From CANDYO01 sp049653745 (GTDB lineage Bacteria; Pseudomonadota; Alphaproteobacteria; Rickettsiales; CANDYO01): 64,000 bases of DNA. Under the pieces are notes generated by a model. It saw nothing but the letters and a program-made list of their open reading frames with translations, was not told where the DNA came from and did not search any database. Both the position numbers and the translations under genes were made by a program. The DNA lies in assembly GCA_049653745.1 (NCBI GenBank), contig JBASGW010000031.1:43224-107223 (forward strand). The letters run 5' to 3'. This document shows positions 35,644 to 43,064 of this stretch, one piece after another. Numbering within the stretch: the stretch's first letter is position 1; the number at the start of each line of letters is the position of its first letter.

Positions 35644-35714
35644 AAAAGCCTTATTTAAGTTAAAATCATTTAATATATAAATATAACATTATATAAAGTT
35701 TGACAATATTTGAT

Positions 35715-36398
35715 ATGAAATTACTAGAACTAGACATCAATAAAATTTTATTATTGGATAAACATAGATTTAAAAATAATCAAAATAGCATTGATTACTT
35801 AAATAATTTGGCTTTGAAGGAACTCAATAGTGAAAAACGGCTTGCTTGGTTAAAAATTGCTACGGCTAAAGTTGAAAAATTTCATAGTTATTTTCATTTT
35901 GAGCAATCTTATTTTCATCTACAACTAGCTAAGGCTCTTTTAAAACAACAAAGATTAGAACAAGCTGAGGAACAGCTGAAGGCCGCTTTGTTTCAAGATC
36001 CGCTTAATTTAGAAGCTAAAGCAATATCTATAGATAATAATCAGAATGTTAAGGAATATAAAAGAGTCTACGAAAATTTTTTAGGATATCTTTTTTTTGC
36101 TACTGAAGAAAATGAAGTAGCTGAAGCTAAAGCTCTAGGATATTGGCAAGATTATTTAGATTATCAAAAAAACCAAGAAGAAATCATATTGGGAAAAATT
36201 ATTGAACAGATTCGCTGGCATCATTTAAATTATCATATAGAGGCGGCTAAGCTCTATTTAAATAGAGCTCTAGTGTTTCATCAATTAGGGTCTTTAGAGA
36301 TAGCTAAAAATGATATACGCAAAGCAAATTATTTAGATAATAAAATCCAGAGTAAAGCATATTATCTTACTATAACAAAAATAATTCTAGAAAATTAA
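35715..36398 (+). CDS. Hypothetical TPR-like helical repeat protein
   Basis: About 227 residues, almost entirely alpha-helical, with TPR-like segments: FHLQLAKALLKQQRLEQAEEQLKAALFQDP-type (cited as LAKALLKQQRLEQAEEQL and AALFQDPLNLEA) in the middle and KLYLNRALVFHQLGSLEIA / KNDIRKANYLD at the C-terminus. No signal peptide or membrane helix, so probably cytoplasmic. I prefer ATG 35715 (MKLLELDINK) to the TTG at 35700. The stop TAA overlaps the start of a duplicated piece of the mutL end. I do not recognise a named family; TPR proteins are generic interaction scaffolds. Confidence 0.75.
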   Translation: MKLLELDINKILLLDKHRFKNNQNSIDYLNNLALKELNSEKRLAWLKIATAKVEKFHSYFHFEQSYFHLQLAKALLKQQRLEQAEEQLKAALFQDPLNLEAKAISIDNNQNVKEYKRVYENFLGYLFFATEENEVAEAKALGYWQDYLDYQKNQEEIILGKIIEQIRWHHLNYHIEAAKLYLNRALVFHQLGSLEIAKNDIRKANYLDNKIQSKAYYLTITKIILEN

Positions 36399-36552
36399 GT
36401 TCTCTCAAACAGTCTTTCTATATCTTTCATGTTTAGCTTAATGTAGGTGGGTCTGCCGTGATTACATTGGTCAGAATGGTCACATTGTTCTATCTCTCGC
36501 AATAAGGCATTCATCTCTTTAATATCTAAATTTTGCCTGCTATAATACTGTG
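36395..36552 (-). repeat. Duplicated 3' end of mutL (orphan copy)
   Basis: About 139 bases (36395-36533) match the last 139 bases of mutL (37268-37406) with four transitions; similarity then fades over about 20 more bases with an indel that shifts the frame. Read on the minus strand it still encodes the mutL C-terminus to its stop, with two silent changes plus Asp for Gly and Ile for Met. It is not attached to any mutL body, so it is a remnant. It abuts the stop codon of the helical-repeat gene. Confidence 0.92.
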
Positions 36553-36566
36553 GGGAAAAACGAAAG

Positions 36567-36650
36567 TGACGCGCTTTTTAACTTCAGAAAATATCTGCTT
36601 GCATCGAGAATGCCAAGCAGGTTGACGTATTAGAATTTAGCAAGGCGTTA
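36567..36650. other. Nested imperfect inverted repeats in an 84-base GC-richer segment
   Basis: Outer arms TGACGCGCTT (36567-36576) and AAGGCGTTA (36642-36650) pair with one bulged G and one G-U. Inner arms CTGCTTGCAT (36595-36604) and ATGCCAAGCAG (36610-36620) pair with one bulged base around CGAGA. The stretch is visibly richer in G+C than its surroundings and lies between the orphan mutL end and the small Cys-motif gene. It holds no gene. It could be a structured RNA, a recombination site or the end of a lost element. Confidence 0.5.
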
Positions 36651-36758
36651 ACAAATTAATGCTTTACTAATATCAATTGTTGATTTATATTATGCTTTAG
36701 TTATGAAAAGTAACTACATTAGAGATAATTTTTTAATATATAATATAGAGATCATAAC

Positions 36759-37061
36759 ATGAGTTTTGTAATTAAACAATTTACTGAAAAAAATCTTGAT
36801 GAAGCATTTGAATACTTAGAAGCTATTAATAGTAGGGTTTATATAGCTTTGGATACAAACAATAATAAAATAGCTCAATATACTTGTAATGAAGATTATG
36901 TTCTTAATGATTGTAATGATAAAGGTGGTAAATTTATTGGTAAATCAATATGGGGTGACTATAGTGCTGATACTCCATGCAATGAAGGATACACGTTGGC
37001 TTCTACATTATATATCGGAGAAAATACCTATGGTTATTGTTGTTCTCCAGAAGAAATCTAA
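36759..37061 (+). CDS. Small cysteine-motif protein (island gene), unknown function
   Basis: 100 residues, no signal peptide, five cysteines. A short motif occurs twice: CNEDYVL and CNEGYTL, the second followed by a terminal Cys-Cys (YGYCCSPEEI). The 145-residue protein at 48295-48732 ends in a similar layout (CLEGFDL then GDCCV). I do not recognise a family. The gene lies inside a segment flanked by two copies of the mutL 3' end, so it arrived with, or survived, a local insertion. An overlapping plus-strand frame at 36889-37074 is a shadow. Coding status is supported by the shared motif but not proven. Confidence 0.6.
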   Translation: MSFVIKQFTEKNLDEAFEYLEAINSRVYIALDTNNNKIAQYTCNEDYVLNDCNDKGGKFIGKSIWGDYSADTPCNEGYTLASTLYIGENTYGYCCSPEEI

Positions 37062-37082
37062 TAATAGTCTTTAAAAAATAAT

Positions 37083-37186
37083 TGAACTTATTGTCATTTA
37101 GAAATTATTTACCAGGTTATAGCCCAAGGCAATATAAAACAACCAGATGGAGAAGATTCAAAGGAATGTTGCTGTATGAGTTTATA
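37083..37186 (+). pseudogene. Possible remnant of a second Cys-motif gene
   Basis: An open stretch without a start codon, preceded by a TGA, reads TYCHLEIIYQVIAQG then DGEDSKECCCMSL before TAG at about 37184-37186. Another frame over the same bases reads LPGYSPRQY. The Cys triplet close to the stop recalls the Cys-Cys ends of the two small Cys-motif proteins, so this may be a frameshifted relic. The call is weak. Confidence 0.25.
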
Positions 37187-37267
37187 GTCAGTTTTTTCAA
37201 AAATTATTCACTTTATTTATAGCAATTAAAGTTGAAAAATTACTAGCATAAGTTAAATTTCAAGACT

Positions 37268-37425
37268 TTAAGTTCTCTCAAATAGCCTTTCTATATCTTT
37301 CATGTTTAGCTTAATGTAGGTGGGTCTGCCGTGATTACATTGGCCAGAATGGTCACATTGTTCCATCTCTCGCAATAAGGCATTCATCTCTTTAATATCT
37401 AAATTTCTTCCTGCTCTAATACTAT
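37268..37425 (-). repeat. mutL 3' end, copy attached to the intact gene
   Basis: Partner of the orphan copy at 36395-36552 in the same orientation, 873 bases away start to start. Together the two copies bracket the small Cys-motif gene and the nested inverted repeats. Confidence 0.92.
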
Positions 37426-39088
37426 GATGACAAGCAAAGGTAGCTAAATAATGATTAATTTTTTTCTCTAAAGAAACTTGCTGAGTATATTCTTTTAAAT
37501 CATCAACGATATCTAGAATAAGTTTTTTTACATCAACGCATTTTAGCAAAGCTGGCAGTTCAGTAACAGATATAGCTTTTGCACCAAAAGATTCAAAGTG
37601 TAATCCAAAACCACTAAATTCTTGCTTTTGTTCTAGAAATATTTCTAAAATATGCTCTGGTAATTCAATAATTTCAGGTATAAGTAATCGCTGAGTTTTT
37701 ATTTGCTTATTTATTATTTGTTCTTTTAAGCGTTCATAGAAAATTCTTTCATGAGCTGCATGTTGATCTATTAAAATCATTCCCTCTTGGGTTTGAGAAA
37801 TAATATAAGTGTTATGAATTTGACCACAAGCGCTTCCTAAAGGAAAGGTTATTTGATTGTTATCAAAATGTTCTGGCATGGCTTTCACCATTGGAGCCAT
37901 TGGAGTAAAAAGCTGTTGCGCTTGCTCAATTTGAGCAGAAGTGGGCCTCGTAAAGCTAGGGCGTGTTACAGGTGGAGTATATTTATATGCTTCTCTCTCT
38001 TCTAAAGAAATAATATTCTCTTTAACTCTAGTATCTTGAGGAATAAAAGAGTTTAACGCGGATGAAGATAAATGTTCAGAGGCTTGATTGCCAATATTTC
38101 TAATACCTTGCTTTATGGCGCTAATAACTAAATTTCTAAGGGCGTTTCCATCTTTAAATCTTACTTCGGATTTTGCTGGATGAACATTAACATCAACAAA
38201 AGCTGAGTCTATTTCTAAAAATAAATAAACATTAGGATAGCGACCATGAGGAATAAAGTCTTGATAAGCTATTTTAACAGCCATAGATAATAATTTATCT
38301 TTTATAGGTCTTTTATTAATAAAGAAAAATTGTTCGCTGCTGCTACCGCTATTATAAGTGGGAAGGCTAATATAACCTTGAAGTTTGTTTTCTTGATCAG
38401 TTGCTTGAATATAAGTAAAATTTTCCTTAAACCCTTTTGCAATTAAGTCATCTAAGCGGTTATATAACGCATCTTCTCCCAAACAGGATTTAAAATTAAA
38501 AATTTCTTTGCCATCGCTAGTGAATGTAAGTGCAACCTCAGGATTAGCTAGAGCAATTTTTTGTAAACAATCTAGTATATAATGAACTTCAGTTTTTTCA
38601 GTTTTAAGAAATTTCAAACGAGCAGGAGTTGCAAAAAATAAATCTCTTACTTGAATTTTAGTTCCTTCTGATAAAGAAGCCGGAGAAATTTCTTCTTTTT
38701 CTCCTCCATTAATTGTTAAGCTCCAAGCGCATTCGGAAGGCTGTTCTTTTGAGCGAGAAATTATAGTCATTCTGCTAACTGAAGCGATAGAGGGAAGAGC
38801 TTCACCTCTAAATCCAAAAAAAGCTATTTCATTAATATCTTCATTTGGTAATTTAGAAGTTGTATGGCGATCAACGGCAAGAGCTAGTTCTTCTTTGCTC
38901 ATTCCTATGCCATTATCAATAATTGTAATTAAATTACGACCAGCATTTTCAACAATAACTTCAATTTTAGTTGCTTTAGCATCAATGGCATTTTCTACCA
39001 ATTCTTTGATGGCTGATGCAGGTCTTTCTACCACTTCTCCTGCGGCAATACGATTAATTATGGTATTAGAAAGAATTTTAATTTTCAT
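37268..39088 (-). CDS. mutL: MutL, mismatch repair endonuclease
   Basis: GHKL ATPase that couples MutS to strand incision. N-terminal motifs: NAIDAKATKIEV (about residue 33), DNGIGM and GFRGEALPSIASV (about 92-104), with SKLP-type ATP lid. The C-terminal domain keeps the metal-endonuclease motif DQHAAHERIFYE (DQHA-x2-E-x4-E) and the matching SIRAG and CNHGRPT boxes, so this is an incising MutL rather than the MutH-dependent type. Length (606) is normal. Its last 139 bases recur at 36395-36533. MutS is also in this window. Confidence 0.96.
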   Translation of the reverse strand: MKIKILSNTIINRIAAGEVVERPASAIKELVENAIDAKATKIEVIVENAGRNLITIIDNGIGMSKEELALAVDRHTTSKLPNEDINEIAFFGFRGEALPSIASVSRMTIISRSKEQPSECAWSLTINGGEKEEISPASLSEGTKIQVRDLFFATPARLKFLKTEKTEVHYILDCLQKIALANPEVALTFTSDGKEIFNFKSCLGEDALYNRLDDLIAKGFKENFTYIQATDQENKLQGYISLPTYNSGSSSEQFFFINKRPIKDKLLSMAVKIAYQDFIPHGRYPNVYLFLEIDSAFVDVNVHPAKSEVRFKDGNALRNLVISAIKQGIRNIGNQASEHLSSSALNSFIPQDTRVKENIISLEEREAYKYTPPVTRPSFTRPTSAQIEQAQQLFTPMAPMVKAMPEHFDNNQITFPLGSACGQIHNTYIISQTQEGMILIDQHAAHERIFYERLKEQIINKQIKTQRLLIPEIIELPEHILEIFLEQKQEFSGFGLHFESFGAKAISVTELPALLKCVDVKKLILDIVDDLKEYTQQVSLEKKINHYLATFACHHSIRAGRNLDIKEMNALLREMEQCDHSGQCNHGRPTYIKLNMKDIERLFERT

Positions 39089-39154
39089 TATAGCTTATTT
39101 TTTATATAGTGAGTTAGAAGAAATATACGCCTAACTTTAATAACGGTCAAGTTG

Positions 39155-40564
39155 ATGAAGATAAATCTTAAAGAAGTTTCTGGAATTAGTGTAGATTCAA
39201 GAGCAATAGAGCCTGGATATATTTTTGTGGCAATCAAGGGGAATATGCAAAATGGTCATGATTATATAAGTGCGGCAATTGCTAATGGAGCCAAAGTAAT
39301 TGTTCATCAAGATGACATAGAGAAAGTAGAGGGGGTAGAATATTTCAAAGTTTTAGATGCGAGAAGTGCACTAAGTGAATTATCTCAGCTTCTTTATCCT
39401 AAGCAATCAAAATATATTATGGGAGTTACTGGCACTAATGGGAAAACCTCAATAGTGCATTTTGTTCGTGAAATTCTTCTAGAGCTAAATAAAAAAATAG
39501 TATCTATAGGAACAATGGGCGTATTAGGTTTGTTAGAGACAATAGTTACAAATATAAATACTCTACCTGCAGAGAAGCTTCATCCATTATTACAAAAAAT
39601 AGCTGAAAATAATATAGATTATGTTGCAATGGAGTGTTCTAGCCATGGCATTGATCAACATCGAATAGATCAAGTGAAATTTTCTGCCTGTGGCTTTAGT
39701 AATTTGAGCCAAGACCATCTAGATTATCATGAGAATATGGAAAATTATCTTCAAGCTAAAGAAAAATTATTTAGCTTAATGAAAGAGGGATATGCGGTAC
39801 TTAATACTGATATCCCAGAATTTGAGAGGCTTGCTAATTACTGTAAAAAGAAGAATCATAAAATTATTGGTTATGGAAAAAATAGACTAAAAGAAAGTGC
39901 TAACAATGTTATAATTAATTCTATAGAACATGAAGGAATATCTCAAAAAGTTACTTGGGAGATTAATAAAGTTTTTTATCAGACTAAATTAAATTTAGTT
40001 GGAGAGTTTCAAGTTTATAACTTAGCTTGCGCTATTGGTTTGCTTATGGCTTGTGAAGTTAATCTTGATGAAATTATGCAAGTGCTACCATCATTAAAAG
40101 CAGTTACTGGAAGAATGGAGCTGGTATCTACGGATAGAGAATCAAATATATTTATTGATTATGCTCACACTCCTGATGCTTTAGTTCATGCTTTAAAAAC
40201 TTTAAAGCCAGTTACTAAAAATAGATTGATAGTTGTTTTTGGTTGTGGCGGAAATAGAGACAAAGAAAAACGTCCTTTAATGGGGAAAATAGCTGATGAA
40301 TTTGCAGATTTAGTAATTATTACAGATGATAATCCTAGAAATGAAAACCCTAATATAATTAGACAAGAAATTATAAAGGGATGTAAGAATTATAAAGAAA
40401 TACCAGGAAGAGAAGAGGCAATAGAATTTGCTATAAAGAATTTGCAAGTGGGTGATAATTTATTAATAGCCGGCAAAGGGCATGAAAATTATCAAATAAT
40501 AGGTGATAAAACATATGAATTTAGTGATATTAGTAAAGTTAGAGAGATAGTTAACAATTTATGA
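39155..40564 (+). CDS. murE: MurE, UDP-MurNAc-tripeptide synthetase (meso-DAP type)
   Basis: Adds meso-diaminopimelate to UDP-MurNAc-L-Ala-D-Glu. The P-loop GVTGTNGKTS is at about residues 90-99; the LSQDHLDYH and substrate DNPRNENP motif (the Asn/Arg signature for meso-DAP instead of lysine) are clear; C-terminal AGKGHENYQI is typical. I use ATG 39155 (MKINLKEV); a TTG just before it is unlikely. At 469 residues it is slightly short, the trimming being in the N-terminal domain. Its 3' end overlaps rsmD by 4 bases. It implies a peptidoglycan pathway, matching mltG and anmK in this window. Confidence 0.95.
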   Translation: MKINLKEVSGISVDSRAIEPGYIFVAIKGNMQNGHDYISAAIANGAKVIVHQDDIEKVEGVEYFKVLDARSALSELSQLLYPKQSKYIMGVTGTNGKTSIVHFVREILLELNKKIVSIGTMGVLGLLETIVTNINTLPAEKLHPLLQKIAENNIDYVAMECSSHGIDQHRIDQVKFSACGFSNLSQDHLDYHENMENYLQAKEKLFSLMKEGYAVLNTDIPEFERLANYCKKKNHKIIGYGKNRLKESANNVIINSIEHEGISQKVTWEINKVFYQTKLNLVGEFQVYNLACAIGLLMACEVNLDEIMQVLPSLKAVTGRMELVSTDRESNIFIDYAHTPDALVHALKTLKPVTKNRLIVVFGCGGNRDKEKRPLMGKIADEFADLVIITDDNPRNENPNIIRQEIIKGCKNYKEIPGREEAIEFAIKNLQVGDNLLIAGKGHENYQIIGDKTYEFSDISKVREIVNNL

Positions 40565-41106
40565 GAATAATAGCTGGCAAACATAAAGGAAGAAGTTTAC
40601 TTTCTCCTACAGATAAAGGAATAAGGCCAACTTCTAGTAAAACTAGAGAATCAATGTTTAATATATTACTAAATCTAAATGCAATTGAAGATTCTAATGT
40701 TATAGATTTATGCTGTGGCACAGGTGCTTTAGGGATTGAAGCTCTTTCAAGAGGTGCAGCAAAAGTGGTGTTTATTGATGGGAGTAATCAGCATTTAAAA
40801 ATAGCCTATGCTAATATAAATCAAGTTAACGAAACAGAGAAATCTATAATTTTAAGAGCGAACGCTGAAGACTTGCCCCAAGCAAGAGAAAAATTTAATT
40901 TAGTTTTTATTGATCCTCCATATTTTAAGAAAGTTGCTGATAAGGCCTTAATATCTCTAATTGAAAAAGATTGGTTGGCTGAAAAAGCTATAATTTTAAT
41001 TGAACAAGATAGACGGGAAGATTTGGCTTTTTCAACAGATCATTACCAACAGGTTATGGAGAGAAGTTATGGTAATTCGAAAATTACCTTGCTAGAAAGA
41101 TTATAG
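40561..41106 (+). CDS. rsmD: RsmD, 16S rRNA m2G966 methyltransferase
   Basis: SAM-dependent guanine-N2 methyltransferase acting on 30S precursors. The N-terminal MRIIAGKHKGRSL, RPTSSKTRESMFNIL, SAM motif DLCCGTGALGIEALSRGA (about residues 47-64) and catalytic DPPYFKK (about 119) are all present. Length (181) is normal. ATG overlaps the murE stop (ATGA), implying coupling. A tRNA-Lys gene follows after 25 bases. Confidence 0.94.
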   Translation: MRIIAGKHKGRSLLSPTDKGIRPTSSKTRESMFNILLNLNAIEDSNVIDLCCGTGALGIEALSRGAAKVVFIDGSNQHLKIAYANINQVNETEKSIILRANAEDLPQAREKFNLVFIDPPYFKKVADKALISLIEKDWLAEKAIILIEQDRREDLAFSTDHYQQVMERSYGNSKITLLERL

Positions 41107-41131
41107 CTTACTATGATCTAAAAAATATTAC

Positions 41132-41207
<76 letters not shown>

Positions 41208-41239
41208 AAAAGTTTCTAATCTATAAATTTCCCTTGTAT

Positions 41240-41260
41240 AAATAAATTCTTAATTTATTT
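41240..41260. terminator. AT-only hairpin downstream of tRNA-Lys
   Basis: AAATAAATT and AATTTATTT form a perfect 9-bp stem around CTT. It has no G-C pair and no U-run after it, so it is weak; it lies between tRNA-Lys and the TpsB-like operon. Confidence 0.25.
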
Positions 41261-41354
41261 GCAGGGTTTGCTACTTTTAATTGAAATCATTAAAAATATT
41301 CTGTAGCCTTACAGTAATAATTTTAATTTTTTATATAGAAAATAGAGAGAAACT

Positions 41355-43061
41355 ATGGATGCAAGGCTAAAACTATTAGTTGTTTTTTCAATAGGGGCAT
41401 TTACTGCGTCACCTGGTGCAGCCACTGACATTGTTAAGTCTAGGCCTTATACAGCTGCACTAAATGTTTATTCTCAACAAAAAAACTCTTATAACTTAAA
41501 AGATTCTTACCCTAAACAAAGTCGGGTTGAAAAAATAGAATCCAAGGATAATAATCATAAAATAATCAGGTCATTTGTTGCAAAAAAGATACAAGTATAT
41601 TTTAACAACCATTTAGAAAATCTATCTACTCTGGGTTTAAGTGATTTGGTAGGAGCAACAATCACTGAAGACAAGTTGATGGAGTTGAATATATCATTGA
41701 CTAAACATTATATAAAACAAGACTATCTTATCCCAGAAATTTCAATTGATAATAATGCAATGAATGCTAGCGCCTTAATAATTAAGGTAAAGCCGGCAAC
41801 TATCTCAAATGTTATTATTATCGGCGAAGGAAAAGATAATAAATTAATGCAAGAATATGCAGAAAAATTAAAGCTACAAACTCCGGCCCGTAAATCAACA
41901 ACTCAAAGAATATTGGGCTTAATGAATAAAATTCCAGGTTATGAAATTTCCTATGATTTAGTTCCTGTCACAAGTAGTTCAGCGCAAGAAAACATAGAAG
42001 TGGACTTAATTATTTTATCTTCAAAGAAAAAAGGTTCTATCTTTGCTGGTGCTGATAATTTATCATCTAATGATTTAGGTAAATATCAATTTTCTTTATT
42101 AGGAGAAAAATACACTCCTTTTACTGATAGTGATTCGTTAGTGATTCATGGGGCAACTACTAATTATCCAGAAAGATTGAATGACATAGGTGTTGGTTAT
42201 AATCATATTTTAAATACGTATGGTACAAAAGCTGATGTTATGGTTTCTCATGCTGAAGATAATGCCACATTGAAAAATTCAGTTAAAACACCAAACACAA
42301 AAAATAATGGGATTAAAACTTCATTGATTCAACAATTATTTCTAAATCCTAGTAATGATTTAGAAATGGAAATAGGCACTCATCACCATACTTCTACTCA
42401 ATATAAGGTAAATGATAACAATGCCTCTCAGAAATATATAGTTTCTAAATATACTACAGGAGAGATGGGTTTTAGATATTTATTTAAAGATAAATTAGCA
42501 GGAAGTAATTTAGTTAATACTACATTCACTCACGGCTTAAAAGGTACTAATAAAAATTATTTAGATACAACTCCATTGCCAAAAGATCATTTTAATAAAT
42601 ATAATTTTAGTTATCAAAGAGAGCAAATAATTACCGAAAATTATAGTGTTTTTGCTCATGTTATGGCTAGTTATTCTAAAGATATAATGCCTGATTCAGA
42701 ACAGGCAGTACTTGGTGGCCCTGTTTTTGGCCGAGGTTATGATTTTGCAACTCTAGAAGGAAGAAGAATGACCGCCGGATCAATAGAGCTTAGATATTCT
42801 AAAATGATAGAAGAAAGTTATTTAAGTAAACTTCAACCATATTTATTTGCTGATTATGGCAATGTGAATAGAGAAAAAGCAGATACTAACGTTTCTCATT
42901 TAGAATCTTATGGTGCTGGGCTTAGGCTTAAGTTTATTAAAAATATTGATTTATCTATGGAAGTGGCTCAACCATGCAAAAAGAAATTTAGAGTTGATGG
43001 CAGCGATATAAAAGCTGATACCAAATTTAACGTATTTATAAATAAAGTTATAGAGTTTTAG
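41355..43061 (+). CDS. TpsB-like (ShlB/FhaC/HecB) outer-membrane transporter
   Basis: Omp85-superfamily two-partner-secretion transporter. A signal peptide ends near SPGAAT (about residue 23). A POTRA-like stretch (about 95-200: HYIKQDYLIPEISI, ALIIKVKPATISNVIIIGEG) precedes a beta-barrel with alternating hydrophobic strands and the superfamily loop-6 signature in VFGRGYDF (Arg about 460). The C-terminus ends in Phe (KVIEF), as usual for barrels. Length (568) fits TpsB. A GAGAG ribosome site precedes the ATG. It is first in a three-gene operon, three bases before the coiled-repeat gene. A classical TpsA exoprotein with a haemagglutinin domain is not adjacent. Confidence 0.85.
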   Translation: MDARLKLLVVFSIGAFTASPGAATDIVKSRPYTAALNVYSQQKNSYNLKDSYPKQSRVEKIESKDNNHKIIRSFVAKKIQVYFNNHLENLSTLGLSDLVGATITEDKLMELNISLTKHYIKQDYLIPEISIDNNAMNASALIIKVKPATISNVIIIGEGKDNKLMQEYAEKLKLQTPARKSTTQRILGLMNKIPGYEISYDLVPVTSSSAQENIEVDLIILSSKKKGSIFAGADNLSSNDLGKYQFSLLGEKYTPFTDSDSLVIHGATTNYPERLNDIGVGYNHILNTYGTKADVMVSHAEDNATLKNSVKTPNTKNNGIKTSLIQQLFLNPSNDLEMEIGTHHHTSTQYKVNDNNASQKYIVSKYTTGEMGFRYLFKDKLAGSNLVNTTFTHGLKGTNKNYLDTTPLPKDHFNKYNFSYQREQIITENYSVFAHVMASYSKDIMPDSEQAVLGGPVFGRGYDFATLEGRRMTAGSIELRYSKMIEESYLSKLQPYLFADYGNVNREKADTNVSHLESYGAGLRLKFIKNIDLSMEVAQPCKKKFRVDGSDIKADTKFNVFINKVIEF

Positions 43062-43064
43062 TTT

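Noticed and set aside
36567..36661. Integron attC site
   Set aside because: Nested bulged stems and a GTTAAC near one end look attC-like, but the outer boxes do not match GTTRRRY / RYYYAAC and no integrase or cassette array is present.
36889..37074. Overlapping plus-strand frame of 61 codons
   Set aside because: It overlaps the Cys-motif gene in another frame and lacks the repeated motif shared with the second Cys-motif protein.
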